From: Mucilaginibacter limnophilus
Lineage (GTDB): Bacteria > Bacteroidota > Bacteroidia > Sphingobacteriales > Sphingobacteriaceae
Length of the DNA stretch: 64,000 nt
Direction: 5' to 3'
Assembly (NCBI RefSeq): GCF_004005815.1
Contig: NZ_SACK01000001.1
Location: forward strand, 372,001-436,000
The notes below the pieces were generated by a model. It did no database searches. It was given only the letters and a program-made list of their open reading frames with translations, and was not told the origin of the DNA. The stretch's first letter is position 1; each line of letters opens with the position of its first letter. This document shows, in pieces, positions 26,185-34,756 of this stretch. Both the position numbers and the translations under genes were made by a program.

Positions 26185-26625
26185 ATGGAAAGAAGTGAAT
26201 TTTTAGCAAAATTTGGGGTTGGTCTGGCTGCAGTATGCACCGGATGCTCCCTTGTATCGTGCGGGTCAAAAAGCAGCGACCCGAAGCCGAATGACCCGGG
26301 CAACGGCGGTGATGATGACGGCGAACTGTTCAGTATCAACCTGAATAGCGAATTGACCAGCATAGGGCAGTCAAAAATTTCTAATGGCGTTATACTGGTG
26401 CGCATAGCAGCGGGTAATAATGAAAGCGCGTTTACTGCGGTACAGGTTGCCTGTACGCACGAAGGAACGCAGATAGGCTATAACGCGGCGCAGGGAAAAT
26501 TCATTTGCCCTAATCATGGCAGCCAGTTCAGCGCATCCGGTGATGTATTGCTTGGCCCGGCTACCCGCGCGTTAAAAGAATATGCTATTGATATAGATGG
26601 GAACACACTTACCGTTTCATCATAA
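26185..26625 (+). CDS. Rieske 2Fe-2S lipoprotein
   Basis: A 146-residue exported protein. The N-terminus has a hydrophobic stretch and a lipobox-like LVSC (Cys26; Cys21 is an alternative), followed by an Asp/Gly-rich linker. The Rieske fold has both ligand pairs: Cys90/His92 in CTHEGTQ and Cys108/His111 in CPNHGSQF. It should carry a high-potential 2Fe-2S cluster at a membrane surface. It is the last gene of the sigma operon (three bases after DUF5777), followed by a terminator. No bc1-type partner is nearby. Confidence 0.88.
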   Translation: MERSEFLAKFGVGLAAVCTGCSLVSCGSKSSDPKPNDPGNGGDDDGELFSINLNSELTSIGQSKISNGVILVRIAAGNNESAFTAVQVACTHEGTQIGYNAAQGKFICPNHGSQFSASGDVLLGPATRALKEYAIDIDGNTLTVSS

Positions 26626-26651
26626 TTAAAGCCGATACTAATTGTTGTGTT

Positions 26652-26680
26652 AGCCTGTGCTGTAAAGCGCAGGCTTTTTT
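26652..26680 (+). terminator. Rho-independent terminator of the sigma-factor operon
   Basis: AGCCTGTGC pairs with GCGCAGGCT (nine base pairs with one G-U pair) around a six-base loop, followed by a T run. It lies 26 bases after the Rieske gene. Confidence 0.88.
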
Positions 26681-26856
26681 GTACTGAGCAATTATCTATT
26701 TGGTTGAAAGTCAAAGCATTTTATTCATTATTATTATATATGTAAACCAAAAGCAATTATTATCGTATATAGGTATGTTATATGCATAGCTTGGATTAAA
26801 AACTTTGTTGTAATTTTCCTGTGGATATTTGCGCCAATAAGTAAATTGCGGGATTA

Positions 26857-27570
26857 ATGCATTTTAAGCTGTTTTTAATGAATTTAAGAATACTTACAAC
26901 CTTTATAATCTTGTTTCTTGTCTTAAACTTTAACAGTGCTTCCGCCCAGGAAAGCATGGTGCGCAGTATTTCTGAAGATTATATAGCCAAGCTTATAACA
27001 GTTGCCCGTGCAAACTATCCGCGTGTAAAGTCATACAAAGCACGTGTTGATATAGCCCGCACCAACGTATCAATTGCAGCGGTTTCGATATTCGACGCGG
27101 TATCGCTTTCATACATTTATCAGCCTTCAAACTTTTCGGTGGTTGATCCAACCAATCCCGGTAGCCGCTACATCAGAGGTTTACAGGCCGGCATATTTTT
27201 AAATCTGGGCGTTATTTTGCGTACGCCGATGAACATCAGCCGGGCCAAAGCCGAAAGGCGCGTTGCCGAAAGCGAACAGGCCGAATACGATATAACCCTT
27301 GCAACCGAAGTACGTAAAAGGTATTACGTTTATATGCAGCGTGTAGCCGAACTAAAAATTCAAACCAATGCCACACAGCTAACACAAAACGCTTATAATG
27401 ATGCTGAGTACCGGTACAAAAAAGGTGAGCTTACGTTTGCAGAGTTTAACCAGGCGCAAACATTGTTAACAACACAAAGCCAGACAAAAATAGGTGCCGA
27501 GGCTAACCTGTTCACCGCCAAAGCCGATCTGGAAGAACTTTTAGGAGATAAGCTGGAAAATATACAATAA
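26857..27570 (+). CDS. Half-size TolC-like outer-membrane export protein of the polysaccharide locus
   Basis: A 237-residue exported protein (signal peptide; ATG at 26878 would give a more typical one than the ATG at 26857). The mature part is one OEP/TolC repeat: long amphipathic helices around a short strand segment (IRGLQAGIFLNLGVILRTP) and the closing helix YRYKKGELTFAEFNQAQTLL. Usual TolC proteins have two such repeats and over 420 residues. Its stop codon directly abuts the ATG of the co-polymerase gene, so it is likely the outer-membrane partner of polymer export, in place of a Wza-type protein, which I do not see. First gene of a six-gene plus-strand unit. Confidence 0.75.
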   Translation: MHFKLFLMNLRILTTFIILFLVLNFNSASAQESMVRSISEDYIAKLITVARANYPRVKSYKARVDIARTNVSIAAVSIFDAVSLSYIYQPSNFSVVDPTNPGSRYIRGLQAGIFLNLGVILRTPMNISRAKAERRVAESEQAEYDITLATEVRKRYYVYMQRVAELKIQTNATQLTQNAYNDAEYRYKKGELTFAEFNQAQTLLTTQSQTKIGAEANLFTAKADLEELLGDKLENIQ

Positions 27571-29739
27571 ATGGAGTTTGGTAATTTTATAAGGCTGCTT
27601 TTAAGGCATAAGTACATATTGATAGCAGTACCTGTGCTGGCTGTAATTATTACCTACTTTTTAGTACGTAACCAGCCGGATGTGTACAGCTCACAGGGGC
27701 AGATAGCTACCGGTATTGTCGACCAGACACAGCAGGTGCTTAACAGTCAGGACGTTCAGGAATCAAAAATCAGTCAGGAATTTAGTAACCTGATACAAAT
27801 GATGCGGTCGAAAAGGATACTTGATCAGGTATCATACCGCCTGATGATCCACGACCTTACCAGCGAACGTCCATTTAAAAAGCCAAGCAAACTACTTAAC
27901 GAAATTGGCGACAACGCCCGCCGTCACGCGCTGCAGGTTTATACCGACATGTATAAAAAGCGGGGTACGCTGTCATTGTTCAACCCCGACCAGAACGGGT
28001 TGAATAAACTGCTTGAGTCGATGGGGTATGATGATAAGTCGCTTTTAAAAACATTACTGATTTATCGTGCCGAGAATAGCGACTTCATTAACGTTCAGTA
28101 TGATGCCGGGAACCCTGAAGAGGCGGCTTTTGTGGTTAACACGCTTTGTAAAGAATTTATTAGTTACTATACCTCAATTGTTAAAGAGAACCAGCACCGT
28201 GCGGTTACATTTTTAGGCAGATTATTACAGGAAAAGCAGGATTCGCTTAACTCTAAAACAAGGCAGCTTCAGCAATACAAAATCAACAATCGTGTACTTA
28301 GTTTGGCCGAACAGGCAAAAACTTTGTATGGCCAGCTATCAGAGTATGAAAATCAACGTGAAGAAGCTTTAAAAGACGCTGTTACCACCGGTGCGGCCAT
28401 CAACCGTATTGACGATCAGTTCGATCCGCGCGACAGGCAGTACCGTGAAAGCTCTATGACCAGGCTGAACGTACAGATAACCGAGCTTGATCAGCAATTG
28501 AAAGCTGCCAACGACGCTTATATTGAAAGCGGTTTTGATGAAGCTTATAAAGAAAAAGCCGATTCGCTGCAGAGGGTATATGCAAGAAAGATACAGCAAT
28601 CGTCAGATAAATATATCCTGAACCCGCTTACTACCAAGCAAAATCTTGTTCAAAGCAAAACCGACCTGCAAACACAAAATACCATTGCTAAAGCCAGTGT
28701 TGGTACCATTGACAGGGAACTATCGAGGCTAAACAGCCGTTTTGACCAACTGGTACCTCATGAAGCGGTTATAGGTTCATTTGAAAAGGACATAGAAGTT
28801 GCGCAGCAGGAATATCTTGCCCTGCTATCAAAGTATAATCAGGTTAGCATGGAAGCTAATTTTGATGTGCAGCTACGCCAGGTTGTTACAGCCATGCCGG
28901 GTTTGGCTCAGCCATCAAAAAAGATGCTGCTGGTTATTATTGGCGGTGTGGTAAGCTTTGTGTTCTGTGTAATAGTGCTATTTGTTATCTTCTTTCTTGA
29001 TAATACTGTTAAAACATCAAAAGAACTGGCAAACCGTACCAAAATACCGGTGCTTGGCCATCTGAATTTGCTTAACAACAGTGTTATTGATTTTAAACGG
29101 ATTTGGGATACTAACGAGGGTAACGAAAAAACTCGTCAGTTTAAAAACCTGCTGCGTTCGGTACGGTATGAAATTGACAATGAACTGAACGGTGAGGATA
29201 AGGTATTATTGGTAAACAGCCTTCAGCCAGGTGAAGGAAAAACGCTGCTTTCTGTAAGTTTGGCTTACTCGCATGCCATTATCAACCAAAAGGTGTTGCT
29301 TATTGATGGTAACTTTGAAGACTCGGGTATTACCGATACAGTGAAACCGCAGCTGTTTCTGGAAGATTTCCTTAAAGACAAACTTACGGTTGAAGAACTT
29401 AATCCATCTACATTACTGAATGTGTGGGGCAACCGTGGCGGTGATATATCCTTATTTGAAATACGTAGTGAAGAACGTGTTAAACAAAAATTTGCCGAAT
29501 TGAGGAAGCATTTTGATATTATTATTATCGAGTCGTCGGCATTGAACACGCTTAACCGCTCGAAAGAATGGGTAACTGTTGCCGATAAGGTAGTAGCTGT
29601 ATTTGAGTCGGGACAAAATATCACTGAAACAATAAAGCCTAACATCAACTACCTGAAAAGCATCAGGCCTAAATTTATTGGATGGGTACTTAACAAAGTG
29701 GAGGGCGAAAACGCAACAAAAAAACGAAAACGCACGTAA
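27571..29739 (+). CDS. Wzc-like polysaccharide co-polymerase with degenerate ATPase domain
   Basis: A 722-residue inner-membrane protein. Helix 1 is at about 14-33; a large periplasmic Wzz-type domain with coiled coil follows (to about 450); helix 2 is at 451-475. The cytosolic part has a BY-kinase-like P-loop: Walker A SLQPGEGKT with Lys557. Walker A' reads LLIDGNFED rather than the usual LLIDxDLR, and the Walker B site reads IIIIESSALN, with Glu654 where Asp is expected. The C-terminus ends in a basic tail with no tyrosine cluster. It likely sets chain length and couples to export, but may not be a tyrosine kinase. Confidence 0.85.
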   Translation: MEFGNFIRLLLRHKYILIAVPVLAVIITYFLVRNQPDVYSSQGQIATGIVDQTQQVLNSQDVQESKISQEFSNLIQMMRSKRILDQVSYRLMIHDLTSERPFKKPSKLLNEIGDNARRHALQVYTDMYKKRGTLSLFNPDQNGLNKLLESMGYDDKSLLKTLLIYRAENSDFINVQYDAGNPEEAAFVVNTLCKEFISYYTSIVKENQHRAVTFLGRLLQEKQDSLNSKTRQLQQYKINNRVLSLAEQAKTLYGQLSEYENQREEALKDAVTTGAAINRIDDQFDPRDRQYRESSMTRLNVQITELDQQLKAANDAYIESGFDEAYKEKADSLQRVYARKIQQSSDKYILNPLTTKQNLVQSKTDLQTQNTIAKASVGTIDRELSRLNSRFDQLVPHEAVIGSFEKDIEVAQQEYLALLSKYNQVSMEANFDVQLRQVVTAMPGLAQPSKKMLLVIIGGVVSFVFCVIVLFVIFFLDNTVKTSKELANRTKIPVLGHLNLLNNSVIDFKRIWDTNEGNEKTRQFKNLLRSVRYEIDNELNGEDKVLLVNSLQPGEGKTLLSVSLAYSHAIINQKVLLIDGNFEDSGITDTVKPQLFLEDFLKDKLTVEELNPSTLLNVWGNRGGDISLFEIRSEERVKQKFAELRKHFDIIIIESSALNTLNRSKEWVTVADKVVAVFESGQNITETIKPNINYLKSIRPKFIGWVLNKVEGENATKKRKRT

Positions 29740-29754
29740 CTGTGTATATTAAAT

Positions 29755-30945
29755 ATGGAAGCGGTTACTGTAATCTGGATCATTCTGCAAATACTTATCG
29801 GGTATAATCTTGTACTCCCTTTTATCTTATACCTGTTCTCAAACTTTAGTCGCGGCAGGGTATACCCTGCCGCTATCAATGAGGCTGATTATGCCATCAT
29901 TGTAACAGCGTATGAGTACACTGATCAACTGCCTTCCGTTGTCGATTCGATATTGCGGGTGAAATACTCCAACTACCTTATCTACATTGTTGCTGATAAA
30001 TGCGACGTAAGTAACCTGCATTTCAACGATGAGCGTGTAATTGTACTGCGCCCACCCGAAACGCTGGCCAGTAATATCAAATCGCATTTTTATGCCATAC
30101 ATAACTTTCGCCGCCAGCATGAAAGGCTGACGATAATTGATAGCGATAATTTGGTTCATCCTAATTTTCTTAACGAACTGAACAAGCTATTCGAAGCAGG
30201 TTTCAGCGCTGTGCAAGGCATCCGCGAAGCAAAAAACCTTGATACCACCTACGCCTGCCTTGATGCCGCCCGTGATATCTATTATCATTTTTATGATGGT
30301 AAGCTGCTGTTCAATTTAGGTTCATCAGCAACGCTGGCAGGTTCAGGCATGGCTTTTACCGTATCGCTTTATCGCGAGTGTCTGGAAAATAGCAATATTT
30401 CGGGAGCAGGTTTTGATAAAGTATTGCAGGCAGCCATTGTAGGCCGTAACCGCCGCATAGCCTTTACGGGCGAAGCCGTAGTGTACGACGAAAAAACCAC
30501 ACGCAGCGATCAATTGGTAAAACAGCGTTCACGCTGGATAAATACCTGGTTTAAGTATTTCGGTTTTGGTTTTACGCTGATAGGGAAGGGCATCATAAAT
30601 TTTAGTAGAAACCAGTTCATTTTTGGATTGATCTTGTTAAGGCCCCCGCTGTTTATCTTTTTGCTGCTGTCTTTATTATGCTTGTTCATAAACCTGTTTA
30701 TCAATATAACAGCGGCGTTTATCTGGCTGGCGGCTTTTGGCTTGTTTGTGCTCGGGTTTTACCTTGCACTGGCCAAATCACCTACCGATAGGCGCATTTA
30801 CCAGTCGCTGGTTAGCATACCAAAGTTTATTTACTTCCAGGTACAGTCGTTAATGAAAGCACGCGGTGCCAACAAACGCTCGGTAGCTACCCGGCATTAC
30901 CACAGTACCGACACTGAAATTAAACACGATAACAATGAGGGTTGA
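29755..30945 (+). CDS. Membrane glycosyltransferase family 2 protein
   Basis: A 396-residue processive-type GT2. Helix 1 is at the N-terminus (residues 1-27), the GT-A domain follows with ADKCDVS, the DxD-type IIDSDNLVHPNFL, and QRSRW (a QxxRW motif as in cellulose and hyaluronan synthases), then three to four C-terminal helices. It therefore sits in the inner membrane and could build or start a polymer chain from a nucleotide sugar. It follows the co-polymerase by 15 bases and overlaps the next, very small gene by 11 bases. Confidence 0.85.
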   Translation: MEAVTVIWIILQILIGYNLVLPFILYLFSNFSRGRVYPAAINEADYAIIVTAYEYTDQLPSVVDSILRVKYSNYLIYIVADKCDVSNLHFNDERVIVLRPPETLASNIKSHFYAIHNFRRQHERLTIIDSDNLVHPNFLNELNKLFEAGFSAVQGIREAKNLDTTYACLDAARDIYYHFYDGKLLFNLGSSATLAGSGMAFTVSLYRECLENSNISGAGFDKVLQAAIVGRNRRIAFTGEAVVYDEKTTRSDQLVKQRSRWINTWFKYFGFGFTLIGKGIINFSRNQFIFGLILLRPPLFIFLLLSLLCLFINLFINITAAFIWLAAFGLFVLGFYLALAKSPTDRRIYQSLVSIPKFIYFQVQSLMKARGANKRSVATRHYHSTDTEIKHDNNEG

Positions 30946-31084
30946 ACCGGCTGAAGAGATAGTACAGGAGGACGTATTTAAGCGGCGATACCAGCGTCGT
31001 GTTGACAGGATAACCCGCATAGTTGCCCTTGTTTTGGCAGCAGTAAGTACTTATGCCTTCATTTTCAAAATAGTATTTTTTTAG
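30935..31084 (+). CDS. 49-residue single-pass membrane protein
   Basis: A short frame from ATG 30935 to TAG 31084 encodes 49 residues: an acidic then strongly basic N-terminus (KRRYQRRVDRITR) and one C-terminal hydrophobic helix (IVALVLAAVSTYAFIFKIVF). It overlaps the glycosyltransferase by 11 bases, and its stop shares a base with the GTG start of the ligase gene. The tight packing on both sides, the codon-like reading and the TM helix with a positive-inside flank support a real gene. I do not recognise a family. It may be an assembly or regulatory subunit of the polysaccharide machine. Confidence 0.65.
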   Translation: MRVEPAEEIVQEDVFKRRYQRRVDRITRIVALVLAAVSTYAFIFKIVFF

Positions 31085-32622
31085 TGGATAACTTTCAGCT
31101 TAAAATAGACAATACCCGCCGGGTTAACCTCGATGCCGACGGTTTTACTTTCGGGCTGAAAAAAATCTCCTTGTTAGACAGGCTGAACAAAACCAGCGGC
31201 GTTGCCATATTCCTGGTTATTGCGATAGCCATTGCCATTGGCACAGGCTTGTATGGCGTTAAGTTTACCGTGATGATACTGGCGGCCGCTATAGCTTTAC
31301 CGGTTGTAGCGGGTGTGCTGCTATACCCTGAATTTGGTATGGTGGTGGTTGTAATGATGGCTTACCTGTTATTCTTGTTAACCCGTATAGGCGTTTCAGG
31401 GCCAGTAGGCGTTATTATGGACGGCCTCCAGGTACTGATGATGGTTGGCCTGGCAGTTAAGCAGCGCACCGAGCATAACTGGGATATGCTTAAAGGGCCC
31501 GTTACCACCATGATACTGGTTTGGATAGGCTACAACGTTTTCGAATTTGCCAACCCTGCGGCCGAATCGCGCCTGGCATGGGTGTACACTATCCGTACGG
31601 TGGCTATAGTATTGTTGCTATATTTTGTTTTCCTGTACAACATTCGCACCATAAAAATGGTACGCCTGCTGTTTAAAATATGGCTGGCACTGGCGTTGTT
31701 TGCCGCACTGTATGGCTATAAGCAGGAATACATAGGCTTTTCGGCGGTTGAGGATGCTTACCTGCATTCGGACCCTGCCATTGCCGACCTGCTGTTTATT
31801 GGCGGGCACTGGCGTAAGTTCTCCATCTTTTCCGACCCGGTTTCATTTGGCTACAACATGGTGATGGCCGCTATCATCGGTATATGTATCCTTGAGGGCA
31901 AATTCTCCCTTTGGAAAAAAATTGTGGTTGGCATTTGCGTGTGCATGTATCTGCACAGTATGTTATTCTCGGGCACACGGGCTGCTAACCCGTTGGTACC
32001 TGCAGCTATGGCTTTGTTTGCTGTGATAAAGTATAACAAAAAAATACTGATGCTCGCAATACTGGGCGTTTTCGGGTTGATTGTATTGATTAACATACCT
32101 ACATCAAACCCAAACCTGGTACGCTTTCAAACAGCTTTCAGACCGAACAACGACGACTCGTACAACCTGCGGAAATTCAATCAAAAGCGTATTCAGCCAT
32201 TTATACAAAGTCATCCGATTGGCGGCGGACTTGGTGCGACGGGTACCTGGGGCAAGCGTTTTGCTCCGGGATCATACCTGGCAAACTTCCCGCCCGATAG
32301 CGGTTACATGCGTATTGCTGTAGAACTTGGATGGATTGGACTGATCATTTTTTGTACGCTGATGTTTACCATCATGAAAACGGGCATAAACAATTATTAC
32401 CGCATTAAAAACCCGGAGCTAAAAACATATTGCCTGGCCATGACGCTGGTTGTTTTTGCATACAACATAGCTAACTTTCCGCAGGAAGCGCTCGTACAAT
32501 ACCCGTCGAACCTGCTGTTCTCGCTGGCCGCCGCATTAATTTCGGTTACTTACCGGATTGACAGGCAGCAACGCCGGCCTGAGGAAGCGTTTAACGAAAA
32601 AGAGGTGATAAGATATCAGTAA
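31084..32622 (+). CDS. O-antigen ligase/polymerase family protein
   Basis: A 512-residue protein with about twelve membrane helices, in the Wzy/WaaL-type family. A large periplasmic loop holds HPIGGGLGATGTWGKRFAPG, matching the conserved loop of the family, with basic residues upstream (RKFNQKRIQPF). In this context it most likely polymerises repeat units or ligates them. Translation probably begins at GTG 31084, which overlaps the stop of the 49-residue gene; the first 25 residues are soluble. Confidence 0.85.
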   Translation: MDNFQLKIDNTRRVNLDADGFTFGLKKISLLDRLNKTSGVAIFLVIAIAIAIGTGLYGVKFTVMILAAAIALPVVAGVLLYPEFGMVVVVMMAYLLFLLTRIGVSGPVGVIMDGLQVLMMVGLAVKQRTEHNWDMLKGPVTTMILVWIGYNVFEFANPAAESRLAWVYTIRTVAIVLLLYFVFLYNIRTIKMVRLLFKIWLALALFAALYGYKQEYIGFSAVEDAYLHSDPAIADLLFIGGHWRKFSIFSDPVSFGYNMVMAAIIGICILEGKFSLWKKIVVGICVCMYLHSMLFSGTRAANPLVPAAMALFAVIKYNKKILMLAILGVFGLIVLINIPTSNPNLVRFQTAFRPNNDDSYNLRKFNQKRIQPFIQSHPIGGGLGATGTWGKRFAPGSYLANFPPDSGYMRIAVELGWIGLIIFCTLMFTIMKTGINNYYRIKNPELKTYCLAMTLVVFAYNIANFPQEALVQYPSNLLFSLAAALISVTYRIDRQQRRPEEAFNEKEVIRYQ

Positions 32623-32623
32623 T

Positions 32624-33832
32624 ATGGAGCCGAACGATTTTATACAAGGACGCGATATTGTAGTAGTAGGGCAGCAGCCATGGGACGTTGAGATTGGCAG
32701 CAACTGTAAAAATATCGCGCTCGAGTTTAGCAGGCATAACCGCGTGTTGTATGTCAATTCACCGCTCGATCGTATTACCCTGTTGAAGCAGAAACACGAC
32801 CCGAAGGTTAAAAAACGCATAGATGTAATTAAGCATAAGGCCGATGCCATTGTAAAGCTGCAGGATAACCTCTGGAACCTTTATCCCGACAGGATGATAG
32901 AATCCATTAACTGGATAAAGAACGATGCGATATATACTTTCCTGAATAAGATCAACAACAAGCGTTTTGCAAAGTCAATAAGTGATGCTATCACGAAGCT
33001 TGGCTTTAAAGATGTTATACTGTTTAATGACAATGATATCTTCCGCTGTTTTTACCTGAAAGAACTGCTTAAGCCTGCTGTAAGCATTTATTACTCGCGC
33101 GATTATTTGCTGTATGTTGATTACTGGAAACTGCACGGTGAAAAGCTGGAACCGCAATTGATAGCAAAAAGCGATCTCTGTGTGGCTAACTCAACATATC
33201 TCGCAAGTTATTGCGGCCGTTACAATAAGAATTCGCATTACGTAGGGCAGGGGTGTGACTTGGAGATATTCACTAATAAGCAGGCTTTACCGGTACCTGA
33301 TGATATGCAGAATATCAGCAAGCCGGTTATTGGTTATGTAGGCGCGCTGCAAAGTATCAGGCTGGATATCGACCTGCTGGCTTATCTTGCCGAACAACGC
33401 CCCGGCTGGAGTATTGTATTGGTTGGCCCTGAGGACAACGAATTTACCGCAAGCCGCTTGCACAGTATACCTAATATCCACTTTTTAGGCAGCAAGCCCG
33501 GCGAGATGTTACCTGCGTATATCAACGCGTTTGATGTTTGCCTGAACCCGCAGGTGGTTAACCAGGTAACCATAGGCAATTATCCACGTAAAATTGATGA
33601 GTACCTGGCCATGGGTAAGCCAACTGTTGCTACCCGAACTGAAGCCATGAGTGTATTTGCCAATCATACTTACCTCTGCGAGACTAAAGAGGATTACCTG
33701 GCTGCTATCCAAAAAGCTTTGGATGAAGATTCTCCGGTAAAGCAGCAGGACCGTATCCGTTTTGCAGCTACACATAGCTGGGAAAATAATGTCAAGGAAA
33801 TTTATAAAGCGATAAATTTGACAGAGCGGTAA
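32624..33832 (+). CDS. Glycosyltransferase family 1/4-like protein
   Basis: A 402-residue soluble GT-B glycosyltransferase starting one base after the ligase gene. The N-terminal domain opens DIVVVGQQPWDVEIGSNCKN. The C-terminal Rossmann part shows PVIGYVGALQSIRLDIDLL, VGPEDNEF, FLGSKPGEMLPAYINAFDVC and KIDEYLAMGKPTVAT, the usual donor-site order. It transfers a sugar from a nucleotide donor to a lipid-linked intermediate on the cytosolic face. Last gene of the first plus-strand unit. Confidence 0.88.
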   Translation: MEPNDFIQGRDIVVVGQQPWDVEIGSNCKNIALEFSRHNRVLYVNSPLDRITLLKQKHDPKVKKRIDVIKHKADAIVKLQDNLWNLYPDRMIESINWIKNDAIYTFLNKINNKRFAKSISDAITKLGFKDVILFNDNDIFRCFYLKELLKPAVSIYYSRDYLLYVDYWKLHGEKLEPQLIAKSDLCVANSTYLASYCGRYNKNSHYVGQGCDLEIFTNKQALPVPDDMQNISKPVIGYVGALQSIRLDIDLLAYLAEQRPGWSIVLVGPEDNEFTASRLHSIPNIHFLGSKPGEMLPAYINAFDVCLNPQVVNQVTIGNYPRKIDEYLAMGKPTVATRTEAMSVFANHTYLCETKEDYLAAIQKALDEDSPVKQQDRIRFAATHSWENNVKEIYKAINLTER

Positions 33833-33843
33833 GTTACCCATCA

Positions 33844-33928
33844 CGTCTTTGCGAGCGTAGCGTGGCAATCTCTAATCTTTTCATGCTGATTTGCATGTGT
33901 AGAGATTGCTTCGTACCTCGCAATGACG
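33844..33928. repeat. Palindromic repeat (copy D)
   Basis: An inverted repeat of the outer family. Left arm 33844-33873 is degenerate (CGTCTTTGCGAGCGTAGC, ending GGCAATCTCT), and the right arm 33901-33928 reads AGAGATTGCTTCGTACCTCG and so on. The loop is 27 bases. It sits between convergent genes, where the RNA hairpin could help end or protect transcripts from either side. Confidence 0.85.
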
Positions 33929-33982
33929 CGTGGTTATATTTAAAGGAAATCATACAATCCTTAAATTCTCAAATCAAGGTCC

Positions 33983-34756
33983 TTACTTATTATGCGACTT
34001 AAAAGTAAACAGATCATAATTATGTTTAATGTTGCGGTAGATCATCCGCGCAAAAGAAATAAACGGATTATCGCTTTGCCGGAAATCACTGCGTGTCATG
34101 GTTGAGGGTTCACTTTCAGGATTTATCTGATCGAATACGCCTTTGAAATCCTCATAAAACATGGCTTTGCCTTTGTGCTTGATGAATGATATTGCCATTA
34201 AAAACTCAGTGCGGTCGCCCTTCAAGCCTTCAGCATAGCGGCCAAACTTATGGAAAAAGCTTGTACGACGAAGGTGCGGATGGTCGCTGTACATGTGAAA
34301 CTTGCGATACCCCGGATAGAACACGCTAAACTTCATTTCTGAAAAACCATTGCGGAACGGTTTAAGGTATGGGTACTTAAAATAGGCATAAAAACGTACC
34401 AAATCCACATCTTTCCGCTCGTCCATAATATCCAGCGCGTCTTTCAACCGTTCGTCAAAGCCCGGATACGGGTCAAAATCTTCCTGAACGTACAAGGTAT
34501 AATTGGTTTGCACGGCGTCCTGCCCTTTGTTGATGTTGTTGCCCAGTCCACGGTTTTTTGAGGTGGTTATTAGCCTGAAATTATAAATCTCAGCCAACTC
34601 ATGCAGCCTGTCGAGATGCTCGGGGCGGCTGCCGTCATCAGATACCACAATGTCGCCAAAATAAACTTCCTGCTTTACAAAAGCGTTCAGCAGTCGCTGT
34701 AACGATTGACTGCGGTTATAATGGGTTACAAGCAGCGTTATGGTATCAAACATCAT
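33983..34756 (-). CDS. Glycosyltransferase family 2 protein (paralogue 2 of a tandem pair)
   Basis: A 257-residue GT-A glycosyltransferase with no membrane helix. Seen are the N-terminal TLLVTHYNRSQSLQRLL, the nucleotide-binding VVSDDGSRPEHL, GLGNNINKGQDAVQT, and the acidic YVQEDFDP in the place of DxD. It is closely similar, over its whole length, to the gene just upstream (34753-35544), clearly by tandem duplication; they share GLGNNINKGQDAVQT, RFYAYFKYPY and YSDHPHLRR. Its ATG overlaps the upstream stop (ATGA), so the pair is coupled. Confidence 0.88.
   Translation of the reverse strand: MMFDTITLLVTHYNRSQSLQRLLNAFVKQEVYFGDIVVSDDGSRPEHLDRLHELAEIYNFRLITTSKNRGLGNNINKGQDAVQTNYTLYVQEDFDPYPGFDERLKDALDIMDERKDVDLVRFYAYFKYPYLKPFRNGFSEMKFSVFYPGYRKFHMYSDHPHLRRTSFFHKFGRYAEGLKGDRTEFLMAISFIKHKGKAMFYEDFKGVFDQINPESEPSTMTRSDFRQSDNPFISFARMIYRNIKHNYDLFTFKSHNK

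Noticed and set aside
27571..29739. Functional BY-type tyrosine kinase
   Set aside because: Walker A is present, but Walker A' and B are altered and the tyrosine-rich tail is absent, so I call only a co-polymerase with a degenerate ATPase.
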